A stretch of 64,000 bases of DNA from Candidatus Gallacutalibacter stercoravium (GCA_018716975.1 DVJE01000015.1:1-64000); one strand, 5' to 3'; counted from the stretch's first letter, positions 1 through 8,517 are shown. The notes: generated by a model from the sequence alone, not told the origin. Translations and numbers: made by a program.

Positions 1-137
1 GGAGAGGTTCCACTCTTGTATTCAGCGGACTCTGCCGCAAGGAGGAAAAGGAAGCCTCACCCATACGACGGTATTATATCATCAGCCTACTGGCTGCTGA
101 TACCAAATCTTAATCTTTATAGTAGGAGGAAGAATTT
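1..137. other. Upstream stretch, no assignable gene
   Basis: Two forward frames are open from the window edge for 30 to 45 codons, but neither translation resembles a known C-terminus. This could be the tail of an upstream gene or simply leader sequence. A weak 5-bp hairpin (CAGCC/GGCTG) lies at about 83-96 and has no U-tract. An AGGAGG ribosome binding site at 124-129 serves the next gene. Confidence 0.3.
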
Positions 138-614
138 ATGAGCAAAACCTTAGTAGCCTTTTTCTCAGCCAGCGGCAGGACAAAACGCATTGCAGAAAAG
201 CTGGCAGCCGCCACCGGCAGCGACTTATATGAAATCAAACCTGCAGTGCCTTATACCAGGAGCGATTTGAATTGGCAGGATAAACATTCCCGCAGTTCCG
301 TGGAAATGAACGATCCGTCTTCCCGCCCAGAGCTGGCAGATACCGAAGCTAATATTGTAGGCTACGACCGGATTTTTCTGGGGTTCCCCATCTGGTGGTA
401 TACCGCGCCCACTATCATCCGTTCCTTCTTGGAAAGCTATGATTTTGCTGGAAAGACCATTGTCCTGTTTGCCACTTCCGGCGGCAGCGGACTTGGAAAA
501 ACCGAGGGGGGACTTGCATCCAGTTGCCCTGGAGCGAGAATAACAGGTGGACGGATGCTCAACGGATCCCCTTCGGAAGCGGAGCTGAAGCAGTGGGCAG
601 AAAGCCTTAGATAA
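138..614 (+). CDS. Flavodoxin family protein
   Basis: This is a 158-residue single-domain flavodoxin-fold protein that should bind FMN and act as a cytoplasmic electron carrier or quinone/flavin reductase partner. The N-terminal beta strand and phosphate-binding loop are visible (VAFFSASGRTKRIAE, residues 6-20), as are the aromatic flavin-stacking loop GFPIWWYTAP (82-91) and the second loop TSGGSGLGKT (113-122). Length and motifs fit the short flavodoxins found in clostridial redox clusters. The start follows AGGAGG with an 8-nt gap. It is the first of several flavodoxin-fold genes in the island; the lipoprotein at 3030 and the relic at 6487 share its signature loops, which suggests local duplication. 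The donor and acceptor cannot be read from the sequence. Confidence 0.85.
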   Translation: MSKTLVAFFSASGRTKRIAEKLAAATGSDLYEIKPAVPYTRSDLNWQDKHSRSSVEMNDPSSRPELADTEANIVGYDRIFLGFPIWWYTAPTIIRSFLESYDFAGKTIVLFATSGGSGLGKTEGGLASSCPGARITGGRMLNGSPSEAELKQWAESLR

Positions 615-726
615 AAAAGATGGTACGGACTATGGAGGCTTATTATCTGCTCTGAAATGGCTGGCGAAACGCCGCTGAATGTCCCCCGTCACTAGGAAAA
701 GGCAATGAATTAAGGAGAAGTAGGCA

Positions 727-1263
727 ATGAAGATTATTGTTTTAGAGGGCAGTCCCAACAAAAAAGGTTCTACGCATATACTGGCAGATTGTTTCCGACA
801 GGGGGCGGAAGAAGCGGGCCACGCCGTAGAACTGATTGATGTAACTCATGCCGATATCCATCCCTGCACCGGATGCATCCACTGCGGGTATGAAGGTCCT
901 TGTGTGCAAAAGGACGATGTAGAATCGATTCGCAAGAAGATTCTGGATGCCGATATGGTTGTATTCGCAACACCGCTGTACTATTACGGCATGTCCGCTC
1001 AACTGAAAATCATGATCGACCGATTTTGCGCCTTTAACAGCTCTATTCAACGCAAGCATATGAAATCTGCCTTGCTGGCGGTAGCATGGAATAGCGATAA
1101 CTGGACCTTTGAAGCTCTGGAATCCCATTACAAAACCTTGGTGCGGTATTTGAATCTGGAGGACACAGGTATGGTGCTGGGTTATGGCTGCGGCACCCCA
1201 TCCATGACACAGCATTCCAAGTTCCCGCAGCAGGCATATAATCTTGGAAACAGATTAAAATAA
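727..1263 (+). CDS. NADPH-dependent FMN reductase / iron-sulfur flavoprotein-like
   Basis: This 178-residue flavodoxin-like oxidoreductase has the GSPNKKGST phosphate loop (residues 8-16) and the LYYYGMSAQLK loop (about 84-94) that contacts the isoalloxazine ring. A compact cysteine motif (Cys47, Cys50, Cys53, Cys59) matches the arrangement that holds a 4Fe-4S cluster in iron-sulfur flavoproteins. The family usually moves electrons between ferredoxin or NAD(P)H and FMN. An AAGGAG site precedes the ATG. The gene runs with the flavodoxin upstream and the aldo/keto reductase downstream, consistent with one redox operon. Whether the cluster is assembled is inference from cysteine spacing only. 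Confidence 0.82.
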   Translation: MKIIVLEGSPNKKGSTHILADCFRQGAEEAGHAVELIDVTHADIHPCTGCIHCGYEGPCVQKDDVESIRKKILDADMVVFATPLYYYGMSAQLKIMIDRFCAFNSSIQRKHMKSALLAVAWNSDNWTFEALESHYKTLVRYLNLEDTGMVLGYGCGTPSMTQHSKFPQQAYNLGNRLK

Positions 1264-1336
1264 CGATGGAAATGGGTAGGGTTCTCAAACGTCCTGCCCA
1301 TTTTCTGCATTTCAGTTCAAGGAGGTTTGCCTTATT

Positions 1337-2200
1337 ATGGAAACGGTCAAATTGAGTAACGGTGTAATGATGCCAATGGAAGGGTTTGGTGTCTTTCAAA
1401 TTCCAAAAGAAACCTGCGAGCAGGTCGTACGTGACGCCATAAAAACAGGTTACCGGCTCATCGATACCGCCAGCTCCTACCAAAATGAAAAGGCGGTGGG
1501 GCGGGCAATTCAAACCTGTGGTGTTCCCAGGGAGGAGATGTTCATTACCACCAAAGCCTATATTCAGCAGATGGGTTATGAGAAGACTAAGGAAGCATTT
1601 CAGGAATCTCTGAACAATCTAGGACTGACCTATCTGGATCTGTATCTCATCCATATGCCGTTTGGGGATTATTATGGCTCTTGGCGGGCGCTGGAGGAGC
1701 TGTACCAAGAGGGCAAAATTCGAGCCATTGGCGTCTGCAATTTCCTGCCAGACCGCCTGTTAGACCTATGCTACAATGCTAAAATACTGCCCCAGATCAA
1801 CCAAATTGAGCGTCATCCTCATTATCAGCGTTCGGAAGAGCTTTCCCTGATGAAGGAGCTAAATGTGCAGCCGGAGGCATGGGCGCCTTTTGCGGAAGGG
1901 CTGAAGGGGATGTTCACAGAGCCTGTATTGTTGGAAATCGCTCAAAAACATGGAAAGACACCAGCTCAGGTGATCCTGCGCTGGAATGTGCAGCAGGGCG
2001 TCATTGTCATTCCCAAATCGGTTCACAAAGAACGGATGGAAGAAAATCTGGATATCTGGAATTTCCGTCTGGACAAAGAGGATATGGAAAGGATTGCCGC
2101 TCTTGATAAAGACTGCCCCTCGATGCTGGATACACGGAAAATCAGCGAGGTCAAGCGGGTGTACGACTATTTGAATAACCCGGTGTTGACCAGTTTGTGA
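1337..2200 (+). CDS. Aldo/keto reductase (AKR)
   Basis: This is a 287-residue (beta/alpha)8 NADPH-dependent carbonyl reductase. The AKR catalytic tetrad is complete: Asp43 and Tyr48 in the LIDTASSYQNE segment, Lys73 in ITTKAY, and His106 in LIHMP. The cofactor-binding IPKSV loop is near residue 230. The length matches the 2,5-diketo-D-gluconate/prostaglandin-F synthase type rather than the longer potassium-channel-like AKRs such as the one at 9421. The start is set by AAGGAGGT about 10 nt upstream. The native substrate cannot be told from sequence. Confidence 0.9.
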   Translation: METVKLSNGVMMPMEGFGVFQIPKETCEQVVRDAIKTGYRLIDTASSYQNEKAVGRAIQTCGVPREEMFITTKAYIQQMGYEKTKEAFQESLNNLGLTYLDLYLIHMPFGDYYGSWRALEELYQEGKIRAIGVCNFLPDRLLDLCYNAKILPQINQIERHPHYQRSEELSLMKELNVQPEAWAPFAEGLKGMFTEPVLLEIAQKHGKTPAQVILRWNVQQGVIVIPKSVHKERMEENLDIWNFRLDKEDMERIAALDKDCPSMLDTRKISEVKRVYDYLNNPVLTSL

Positions 2201-2383
2201 TTTTCGATAGAAAGGCAGAATTCGCCATGAAAAACATCGAAGTAAATAGAATCATTATTTTGATGTTTACATGACAACCTATACGCAGACCGCATACATA
2301 ACGATGAATTATAAGTATTTTACATGAGAATCGAAGTTCAGTATACTTATGATTAGAACAAGGCCTATAAAGGAATTAATGGA

Positions 2384-3010
2384 ATGACCGAATTGGAAAA
2401 GAAGCAGAGCGGTCGAATTTATGATGCTCGGGACCCCAAATTAAGGAAACAGCAGAACCGGGCCAAAAATCTGATGCGAATCTATAATAACTTGCCCGCA
2501 GAAGACATCGAAGAACGCAACCGGGTGTTGTCTGAACTGCTTGGACAGTTTGGAAAAAACGCCCGTGTAAACCAGCCGCTCTATGTGGACTACGGATATA
2601 ATATTCATCTTGCGGATAACAGCTTTATCAATATGCACTGCACCTTGCTGGATACCGCACCGATTATCATTGGGGAAAACACCATGATTGGCCCGGATGT
2701 CAAAATCTATACTGCGGTCCACGCCTTAGACGGTGCAGAGCGTTTTTGGTTGGAACCGGATGGAACTGCTGCGGTGAAGACTTGGACTGAGCCGGTAAAG
2801 ATCGGCAGGTTCACATGGATTGGCGGCGGCAGCATTATCCTTCCCGGTGTTACCATTGGGGATAATGTGGTAATCGGCGCGGGAAGCGTGGTAACCGAAT
2901 CGATACCGGATAACGCGATCGCCTGCGGGAATCCCTGTCAGATTAAAAAGCGAAATCTTCGGCTCAACTTACAAGTCACTCAAAGCGGCGAAACAACTGC
3001 TCTTTCATAA
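2384..3010 (+). CDS. Sugar O-acetyltransferase (maltose/galactoside acetyltransferase family)
   Basis: This is a 208-residue left-handed beta-helix (hexapeptide) acetyltransferase that would use acetyl-CoA to acetylate a sugar hydroxyl. An N-terminal Mac-type segment (residues 1-60) is followed by hexapeptide repeats ([11 protein letters not shown], then [15 protein letters not shown]), with the conserved catalytic His113 in the TAVHALD turn. The C-terminal [13 protein letters not shown] segment is characteristic of the LacA/Maa group. The start ATG at 2384 has AAGGAAT at 2370-2376. An upstream ATG at 2379 is out of frame and stops immediately. The 183-nt gap before it suggests that it may have its own promoter. 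Confidence 0.88.
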   Translation: MTELEKKQSGRIYDARDPKLRKQQNRAKNLMRIYNNLPAEDIEERNRVLSELLGQFGKNARVNQPLYVDYGYNIHLADNSFINMHCTLLDTAPIIIGENTMIGPDVKIYTAVHALDGAERFWLEPDGTAAVKTWTEPVKIGRFTWIGGGSIILPGVTIGDNVVIGAGSVVTESIPDNAIACGNPCQIKKRNLRLNLQVTQSGETTALS

Positions 3011-3029
3011 AAAGAAAGGAATGGCTGAT

Positions 3030-3710
3030 ATGAAAAAATTGTTGTCACTTCTGTTATCTATGACACTGGTGTTCTCTCTCGCTGCATGCAGCGGTGGGAC
3101 AACCTCAAGTGGGGGAGGAACTTCTGAACCTGCTGCGAGTTCTTCCGCACCGTCCTCCCAAACACCTTCTGAACCAGAAGCTCCTTCCAGTTCTGAGGCA
3201 TCGGAGGAATCGGCAGAACCTGCGGAAGAAACCGGCGGAACACTCATTGCGTATTTCTCCTGGTCGGGCAACACGGAACAAATGGCACAGATGATTCAGG
3301 CCGAAACGAACGGCGATTTATTTGAAATTGAACCGGCTACCCCGTACACGGATGATTATGACACCCTTTTGGATGTCGCTCAGCAGGAACAGGCCGATAA
3401 TGCCCGCCCGGAATTAGCCTCCCAAGTAGAAAGCTGGGATAGTTATGATGTGGTGTTTGTGGGCTACCCCGATTGGTGGAGCGATGCTCCCATGCTCATC
3501 TACTCTTTTCTGGAAGCTTACGACTGGGAAGGGAAAACCCTTGTTCCCTTCTGCACCAGTGGCGGCAGCGGTTTTGGACGCAGCCTGGACAAATTGCCCG
3601 AAAGTGCGCAGGGGGCTACGATTGCGGAGGGACTTCACGTATCCGGAAGCAGTGTAGACGGAGCGTCAGAAGAAATCGCTTCCTGGATTGACAGCCTGAA
3701 CGTGACTTAA
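3030..3710 (+). CDS. Flavodoxin-domain lipoprotein
   Basis: This is a secreted, lipid-anchored flavodoxin of about 226 residues. A signal peptide ends in the lipobox LAAC, so Cys20 becomes the lipidated N-terminus. A Ser/Glu/Pro-rich linker (about 21-70) follows, then a full flavodoxin domain with AYFSWSGNTEQM, GYPDWWSDAP and TSGGSGFGRS. An ATG at 3021 is in frame, but it sits one base after the AAAGGA site; ATG 3030 has normal spacing and is preferred. An extracellular flavodoxin needs an electron source at the membrane, and the DUF4405 membrane protein immediately downstream (25-nt gap) is a plausible partner. That pairing is inference. Confidence 0.85.
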   Translation: MKKLLSLLLSMTLVFSLAACSGGTTSSGGGTSEPAASSSAPSSQTPSEPEAPSSSEASEESAEPAEETGGTLIAYFSWSGNTEQMAQMIQAETNGDLFEIEPATPYTDDYDTLLDVAQQEQADNARPELASQVESWDSYDVVFVGYPDWWSDAPMLIYSFLEAYDWEGKTLVPFCTSGGSGFGRSLDKLPESAQGATIAEGLHVSGSSVDGASEEIASWIDSLNVT

Positions 3711-3734
3711 CGCAAAACGAACGGAGGGAAACCA

Positions 3735-4430
3735 ATGAAACCAAAAGCTGCCCTTAAAATTGCGGTGGATATCGCGATGACGCTTGGCCTGCTCTTTTTA
3801 ATGGGCTACCAGTTTTGGGGCGATGTAGCCCATGAGTGGATAGGAGCAGGGATGTTTCTGCTATTCATTTTGCATCACATTTTGAACGGGAATTGGTACA
3901 AATCCCTCTTTAAAGGCCGATATACTCCCTCCCGTATTTTCCAATTGATTGTGGATTTACTGGTATTCCTCGCAATGATCGGGCTTATGGTCAGCGGCAT
4001 TATGCTCTCGAATCATGTTTTCAGCTTTCTGAATATCCATGGCGGCATGTCCTTCGCGCGCCTCACGCACATGGCCGCATCTCATTGGGGCTTTGTCCTG
4101 ATGGCGCTGCATTTGGGGCTGCACTGGGGCATGTTTTTGGGTATGGCTAGAAAAACGCTGAAGCTTCGGCAGCCCTCCCGCGTACGTAAAATCCTGTTGC
4201 CTGTTTTGGGAACTGGAATTGCAATTTATGGTCTGATCGTTTTTATTCAGCGCGATTTGCTTACCTATATGTTTTTACAGACGGAGTTTGTGTTCCTGGA
4301 TTTTGGCGAATCGATCCCGCTTTTCTATCTGGATTATCTGGCAATGATGGGTGCTTTCATTTTCCTGGCTTATTATATTTCGATGCTGCTGAAAAAATGG
4401 TCGGGGAAACGAACCCCTAGAAAGGGATGA
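3735..4430 (+). CDS. DUF4405 integral membrane protein (cytochrome-b-like)
   Basis: This 231-residue protein has about five or six hydrophobic helices and no signal peptide. Several histidines lie in or next to helices (HEWIG near 34, HHILNGNW near 47-54, THMAASHWGF near 110-119, LHLGLHWG near 124-131). Such pairs are where DUF4405/cytochrome-b-like proteins are expected to ligate heme, so electron transfer across the membrane is the likely role; heme binding is inferred. It lies between the flavodoxin lipoprotein and the DUF362 lipoprotein, and the three could form a membrane redox unit. GGAGG precedes the ATG. Confidence 0.75.
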   Translation: MKPKAALKIAVDIAMTLGLLFLMGYQFWGDVAHEWIGAGMFLLFILHHILNGNWYKSLFKGRYTPSRIFQLIVDLLVFLAMIGLMVSGIMLSNHVFSFLNIHGGMSFARLTHMAASHWGFVLMALHLGLHWGMFLGMARKTLKLRQPSRVRKILLPVLGTGIAIYGLIVFIQRDLLTYMFLQTEFVFLDFGESIPLFYLDYLAMMGAFIFLAYYISMLLKKWSGKRTPRKG

Positions 4431-4525
4431 AGATATGTTGTACGGCCGCCATGGAGGAAGCGATGGATGGAATCAAAAATCCGGCTCACGCATTAGAACA
4501 TCTTCAGCGTATCATTGAGTTATAG
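4427..4525 (+). CDS. Possible small ORF coupled to the DUF4405 gene
   Basis: This is a 32-codon frame whose ATG overlaps the stop of the preceding gene (ATGA), an arrangement typical of translational coupling. It contains two vicinal Cys near the start and ends with an amphipathic-looking KNPAHALEHLQRIIEL segment. It resembles no family that I can name. It may be a real microprotein, or the C-terminal scar of a deleted gene with similar architecture to its neighbours. It ends just before the ribosome binding site of the next gene. Confidence 0.25.
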   Translation: MKICCTAAMEEAMDGIKNPAHALEHLQRIIEL

Positions 4526-4541
4526 GGCAAGGAGGCTTCAA

Positions 4542-5603
4542 ATGAAAAGGTTATCTATTCTCTGTTTGGCAATGCTGCTATGCCTTGGCATGTTGGCAGG
4601 GTGCGCATCTGAGGAGGCCCCTGTTTCGTCTGATAGTAGTTCCTTAGAAACCAGCCAGCCGGCCTCCGAGCCGTCTCAGTCAGCGGAAGCAAGTGGCGGT
4701 GCATCAGAAGAGCTTCCAGCTGAATCTGGCGATACCTCTACCGGCACGCCAACCGTGTATATGACGACCGACATCAGCGCGGAAGGGATGATGGCCATTT
4801 ATGAGGCGCTGGGAGCTTCCCCCTCCGGCAATATTGCAATAAAGCTTTCCACCGGGGAACCGGGAAGCAATTATCTGCGGCCAGAGCTCATCGGCGATCT
4901 GGTGCAGTCTTTCGATAACCCCACGATTGTGGAATGCAATACAGCCTACGGAGGCCAACGGGCCAATACTGCCATGCACTATCAACTGGCGGAAGACCAC
5001 GGTTATACCGCTCTTGCCGATGTGGATATCATGGATGAAAACGGGTCTATGACGCTGCCGGTTACCGGCGGCAGTAATCTAACCGAAAACTATGTGGGCG
5101 CCAATTTTGCCAATTACGATTATTATATCGTCCTTTCCCACTTCAAAGGTCATGCCATGGCTGGCTATGGCGGAGCGATCAAAAACATCTCCATCGGTAT
5201 TGCTTCTTCAGAGGGCAAATCTCACATCCACAGCGGAGGAACCGGCGGCAGCATGTGGGGCGGTGACCAAGATGCCTTTTTGGAGAGCATGGCTGAAGCA
5301 GGGAAATCCGTTGTGGATTATCTGGACGGAAATATCCTGTACATCAATGTGATGAATCGTTTGTCGGTGGACTGTGACTGTGACGGCAGCCCGGCGGAGC
5401 CGGATATGCACGATATCGGTATTCTGGCTTCCTTTGACCCGGTGGCGTTGGATCAAGCGTGTGTTGACCTGGTTTACTCTGCCGAAGATGGAGATTCTCT
5501 CATTCAGCGAATCGAATCCAGAAATGGTTTGCACACACTGGAACACGCGGAAGCAATCGGCCTTGGCAGCCGCACGTATGAGTTGGTGAGTATCGATGAG
5601 TAG
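4542..5603 (+). CDS. DUF362 domain lipoprotein
   Basis: This is a 353-residue lipoprotein: a signal peptide ending in LAGC (Cys at about 20), a Ser/Glu-rich linker to about residue 70, then a DUF362 domain. The hallmark region HFKGHAMAGYGGAIKNIS and the following Gly-rich SGGTGGSMWGG stretch are clear. DUF362 is frequently fused to or found beside ferredoxin-like electron carriers, but its reaction is unknown. A longer reading frame begins at a TTG at 4515, but AAGGAGG at 4529-4535 places the start at ATG 4542. The downstream C39-like gene overlaps by 8 nt, so the two are co-translated. Confidence 0.82.
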   Translation: MKRLSILCLAMLLCLGMLAGCASEEAPVSSDSSSLETSQPASEPSQSAEASGGASEELPAESGDTSTGTPTVYMTTDISAEGMMAIYEALGASPSGNIAIKLSTGEPGSNYLRPELIGDLVQSFDNPTIVECNTAYGGQRANTAMHYQLAEDHGYTALADVDIMDENGSMTLPVTGGSNLTENYVGANFANYDYYIVLSHFKGHAMAGYGGAIKNISIGIASSEGKSHIHSGGTGGSMWGGDQDAFLESMAEAGKSVVDYLDGNILYINVMNRLSVDCDCDGSPAEPDMHDIGILASFDPVALDQACVDLVYSAEDGDSLIQRIESRNGLHTLEHAEAIGLGSRTYELVSIDE

Positions 5604-6453
5604 GCGGATACGTGGGTTGGCAGCCATTGGCGCATTGCTGTCTATATTGACATCCTGTAGCGCGGCATCTCTTTCAGAATCTCAAAACCAGGAAATGCAC
5701 ATTGCTCCCTGTGTCATGGAGAATAAAGATGCTATGCTGTTACAGGATACAGCGAAATTGGTGGTGTCTCCTGAAGAGGAAGAAGAGAGCGTTTCCAATC
5801 TTGTTCTTACGGAGGAGGCTCCAACAAAGGATACACAGCCGCCGGCAGAATATATCATCGAGGATCTTCCCTTGATTCTTCAAATGCCGGAGCTTCCTAC
5901 AGGATGTGAAATCACCGCTATGACTATGGCGCTGCAATACTACGGTTACGATGTAGATAAGACTACAATGGCGGCAGAATACCTGCCAACTGTCTCGGCA
6001 AATCGGTACTTTGGAGAAGATGGGCGTCTTTATGGGAGTGATTTAAGAAAGTATTTTGTAGGAAATCCGTTTACCCAAGCAGGTTACATTTGCGGACCAG
6101 AAGCCATTTTGACCGCTGCCAATGCGTATTTACAGGATGCTGGAAGTTCTATGCAGGCAGTAGACAAAAGCGGGGCTGCACCAGAAGAGCTCTATGCATT
6201 TGTGAGTGAGGATACGCCGGTTGTTGTGTGGATAACCATCGATATGGCAAATCGAAACACCCCGCAGGGATGGTACACGGAAGACGGCACCTATGTGGAT
6301 TGGAGCACCAACGATCACGGAGCAGTTTTGATTGGATATTCGGAAGATACGGTGACAATCGCTGATCCGATTTCCGGTATTGTGGAATACAGCCGAACTC
6401 AGTTCGAAAGTGTTTTTGCTTCCCGGTCCTATCAATGCGTTGTTCTGGAATAA
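5596..6453 (+). CDS. C39-family-like cysteine peptidase lipoprotein
   Basis: This is a 285-residue exported protein. A signal peptide with lipobox LTSC (Cys21) is followed by an acidic linker and a papain-like domain of the Peptidase_C39_2 type. The candidate triad is Cys104 (LPTGCEITAMTM), His241 (NDHGAVLIGY) and Asp257 (IADPISG). Members act outside the cell or on membrane substrates; they differ from C39 domains of bacteriocin exporters in being free-standing. The gene overlaps the DUF362 gene by 8 nt, which implies joint expression. The physiological substrate is unknown. Confidence 0.82.
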   Translation: MSRRIRGLAAIGALLSILTSCSAASLSESQNQEMHIAPCVMENKDAMLLQDTAKLVVSPEEEEESVSNLVLTEEAPTKDTQPPAEYIIEDLPLILQMPELPTGCEITAMTMALQYYGYDVDKTTMAAEYLPTVSANRYFGEDGRLYGSDLRKYFVGNPFTQAGYICGPEAILTAANAYLQDAGSSMQAVDKSGAAPEELYAFVSEDTPVVVWITIDMANRNTPQGWYTEDGTYVDWSTNDHGAVLIGYSEDTVTIADPISGIVEYSRTQFESVFASRSYQCVVLE

Positions 6454-6486
6454 AGATACATGCAAGCTGGTATCGAAGGAAAATGA

Positions 6487-6768
6487 ATGAAAAAATAGCG
6501 TAATTTTGTTCGCTTTTACGCTGCTGTTATCTATGGCGTCCTGTCGTTCAGGATCGCTTGCACAGGAATCATCCGAATCGGAGCAAAAACCGGCTTCCTC
6601 CATCGGGACAGATACCGCAGAGAAAACATCTTGATTGCCGATTCCTCCTGGGAAGCAATACCAGAGGGTTAGCGAAGGAAATCCAGCGGCAGACTGGTTC
6701 CAGACGCCACTATGGCGGAGGGACTTGCCATCAATTATTCCGACGGTTTCGGCATGGCTGGACGCTAA
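6487..6768 (+). pseudogene. Decayed flavodoxin lipoprotein
   Basis: A start ATG at 6487 with GAAGGA six bases upstream is followed by an A6 run (6490-6495) in which the frame breaks. The next frame encodes a signal peptide with lipobox SMASC and a Ser/Glu linker, ending in TAEKTS and a stop. A further frame gives ILIADSSW, another gives SNTRGLAKEIQRQTG, and a last one gives ATMAEGLAINYS. In the same order these match the start, phosphate loop and C-terminal part of the intact flavodoxin lipoprotein at 3030, with roughly 90-100 internal codons missing. It is therefore a duplicated copy ruined by frameshifts and one internal deletion. It is fused in frame with the upstream extension of the next gene. 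Confidence 0.75.
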
Positions 6769-6824
6769 TGGAATCGAGAGACAATAAACGGCAAACATCA
6801 TTATTTTCAGGGAGGTCACGAATC

Positions 6825-7367
6825 ATGAAAAAGAATATTGGAAATGCACTGGCGTTGTATCCCACCCCTCTTGTGGTGGTTGGCGCCATGGTAAACGGAA
6901 AGCCCAACTGGCTGCTGGTAGGGCATTTGGGCATTATGGGCCACGACCATGTGATGGTCAGCCTGGCAAAGCCTCACTATACCAATCAGGGCATCAAAGA
7001 AAATAAAAAGCTCTCTATCAATATTGTAGATGAGGCGATACTTGCCAAGGCGGACCGTTCCGGCTGTGTCAGCGGCAGCAAAGAAGATAAATCGGAGCTG
7101 TTTGCTTACAGCGTAAGCGAAGCAGGCGTCCCGATGATTACCGACGCACCGGCAGTGATGGAATGCAGTGTGGAAGATATTTATGAAACAAAAGGATTTG
7201 ACAACTTCATCTGCACCATCGACAACACCTATGCAGAGGAAAATGTGCTGACCGAAGACGGTAAGCTTAATTACCGCAACCTCAAGCCGGTGCTATTTGA
7301 GATGCCCACCTATGAGTACCTGAGAACTGGCGATGTGATTGGCAAGTGTATGTCTTTTGGAAAATAG
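6825..7367 (+). CDS. Flavin reductase family protein (flavin-binding split barrel)
   Basis: This is a 180-residue protein of the FMN-binding split-barrel flavin reductase family, which typically reduces free FMN or uses bound FMN as a cofactor. The N-terminal YPTPLVVVGAMVNGKPN and the following SLAKPHYTNQGIKEN block are the usual signature. An open frame extends back to 6558 through the flavodoxin relic, but AGGGAGGT at about 6809-6816 fixes the start at ATG 6825. Lying among flavodoxins, it may supply them with FMN or electrons; this is inferred from context. Confidence 0.85.
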   Translation: MKKNIGNALALYPTPLVVVGAMVNGKPNWLLVGHLGIMGHDHVMVSLAKPHYTNQGIKENKKLSINIVDEAILAKADRSGCVSGSKEDKSELFAYSVSEAGVPMITDAPAVMECSVEDIYETKGFDNFICTIDNTYAEENVLTEDGKLNYRNLKPVLFEMPTYEYLRTGDVIGKCMSFGK

Positions 7368-7424
7368 TGTTCGTGAAACTGCGGTTCACACATACAAAAT
7401 TTTGAGAATAGGGGGCGGAAATCG

Positions 7425-7955
7425 ATGAAAAACAGCGAGAAAAAATTGGAGTGCGACCGTCCGTTGATCGTTTCCTACTCCTATTCAGGCAATACCCATC
7501 GGATTGCGCAGGAAATTCAGAGGGCCACCGGCGGAGATTGGTGCGAGATTTATCCGTGGCAGCCATATCCAATGGCATTTCCCGAATTATTGAAGCAGGT
7601 AAAAAGGGAAGTGCAAGCCCACTACCGGCCGAGACTCTTGCCGGTGTCTTTTTCGCCGCATCCCTATTCCGTTATTTTTGTGGGCACACCAAACTGGTGC
7701 GGAACCATTGCACCGCCCTTGGCTTCCTGGTTATATCAGAACGACTTATCCGGCAAAATCATTCTCCCATTTTATTCCCACTGCGGTGGCGTTTCAGGAG
7801 ATCTTCGGGGAGATATTTTTAAGCTGTGCCCCAAAGCGGATGTACGGGAAACGCTCAGTGTAATAGACGATGGGGGAGAAGAGCTGCCGGATGCACTTCG
7901 CAAGTGGTTTGTAAAGAACAGGCTAATGGAATCCCGGGCATCTCATGCCGGTTAA
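7425..7955 (+). CDS. Flavodoxin family protein
   Basis: This is a 176-residue cytoplasmic flavodoxin. The phosphate loop SYSYSGNTHRIAQEI lies at residues 17-31, the aromatic loop is GTPNWCGTIAPP and the second flavin loop is YSHCGGVSGDL. Unlike the other copies it has Cys in both flavin loops (NWCG and HCGG) and a His-rich middle, so it has diverged more. It lacks a signal peptide. A purine-rich AGGGGGCGG precedes the ATG. It is co-directional with the flavin reductase upstream (57-nt gap). Confidence 0.85.
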   Translation: MKNSEKKLECDRPLIVSYSYSGNTHRIAQEIQRATGGDWCEIYPWQPYPMAFPELLKQVKREVQAHYRPRLLPVSFSPHPYSVIFVGTPNWCGTIAPPLASWLYQNDLSGKIILPFYSHCGGVSGDLRGDIFKLCPKADVRETLSVIDDGGEELPDALRKWFVKNRLMESRASHAG

Positions 7956-8028
7956 GCAATCCATGTCTGCACGTGGACGGCCCATATATGTAAATTAGAT
8001 CTATCATTTATATAAAGGAGTGTTTTTC

Positions 8029-8466
8029 ATGCGTATTAGCGACAAAGCAACATTTGACAAGGAAAATGTTTTTGGCTTAGGCAATGCCAATACGGCCTTT
8101 GCCCAGTATTTTATCGGGAATTCCTATTTGAATCCCCTAACCGAGGCGGGCAAATGCCCTGTGTTTTTAGCCAATGTCACCTTCGAGCCGGGCTGCCGGA
8201 ACAATTGGCATATCCACCACGCCAAGAGCGGCGGCGGGCAGCTGCTCATTTGCACTGCCGGCGAGGGCTGGTATCAGGAGGAGGGCAAGGAGGCAGTAAG
8301 TCTTACCCCCGGTACTGTTATCACGATTCCTGCGGAAGTTAAGCATTGGCATGGTGCAAAAAAAGACAGCTGGTTCTCCCACATCGCTGTGGAGGTACCA
8401 GGTGAGGCAACCTCCAACGAATGGCTGGAGGCTGTAGATGACAAAGCCTATGATGGGCTTGAATAA
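8029..8466 (+). CDS. Cupin domain protein
   Basis: This is a 145-residue single cupin barrel. Metal-binding residues of cupin motif 1 are visible in NNWHIHHAKSGGGQLL (His-x-His and the later Gln/Glu position), and motif 2 includes PAEVKHWHGA. Small cupins of this kind commonly travel with carboxymuconolactone-decarboxylase and aldo/keto-reductase genes, as here. Their role is unassigned (isomerase, dioxygenase or sensor are all possible). A GTG at 8020 is in frame but lies inside the AAGGAG site, so ATG 8029 is the start. Confidence 0.85.
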   Translation: MRISDKATFDKENVFGLGNANTAFAQYFIGNSYLNPLTEAGKCPVFLANVTFEPGCRNNWHIHHAKSGGGQLLICTAGEGWYQEEGKEAVSLTPGTVITIPAEVKHWHGAKKDSWFSHIAVEVPGEATSNEWLEAVDDKAYDGLE

Positions 8467-8517
8467 GAACATTTTATTCTGTGTTTCGTAGAACATAGAA
8501 AGTAAAGGTATGATTAT

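Noticed and set aside
6130-6819. 229-codon minus-strand ORF
   Set aside because: Antisense to the C39 peptidase gene and the flavodoxin relic, without a ribosome binding site or family match.
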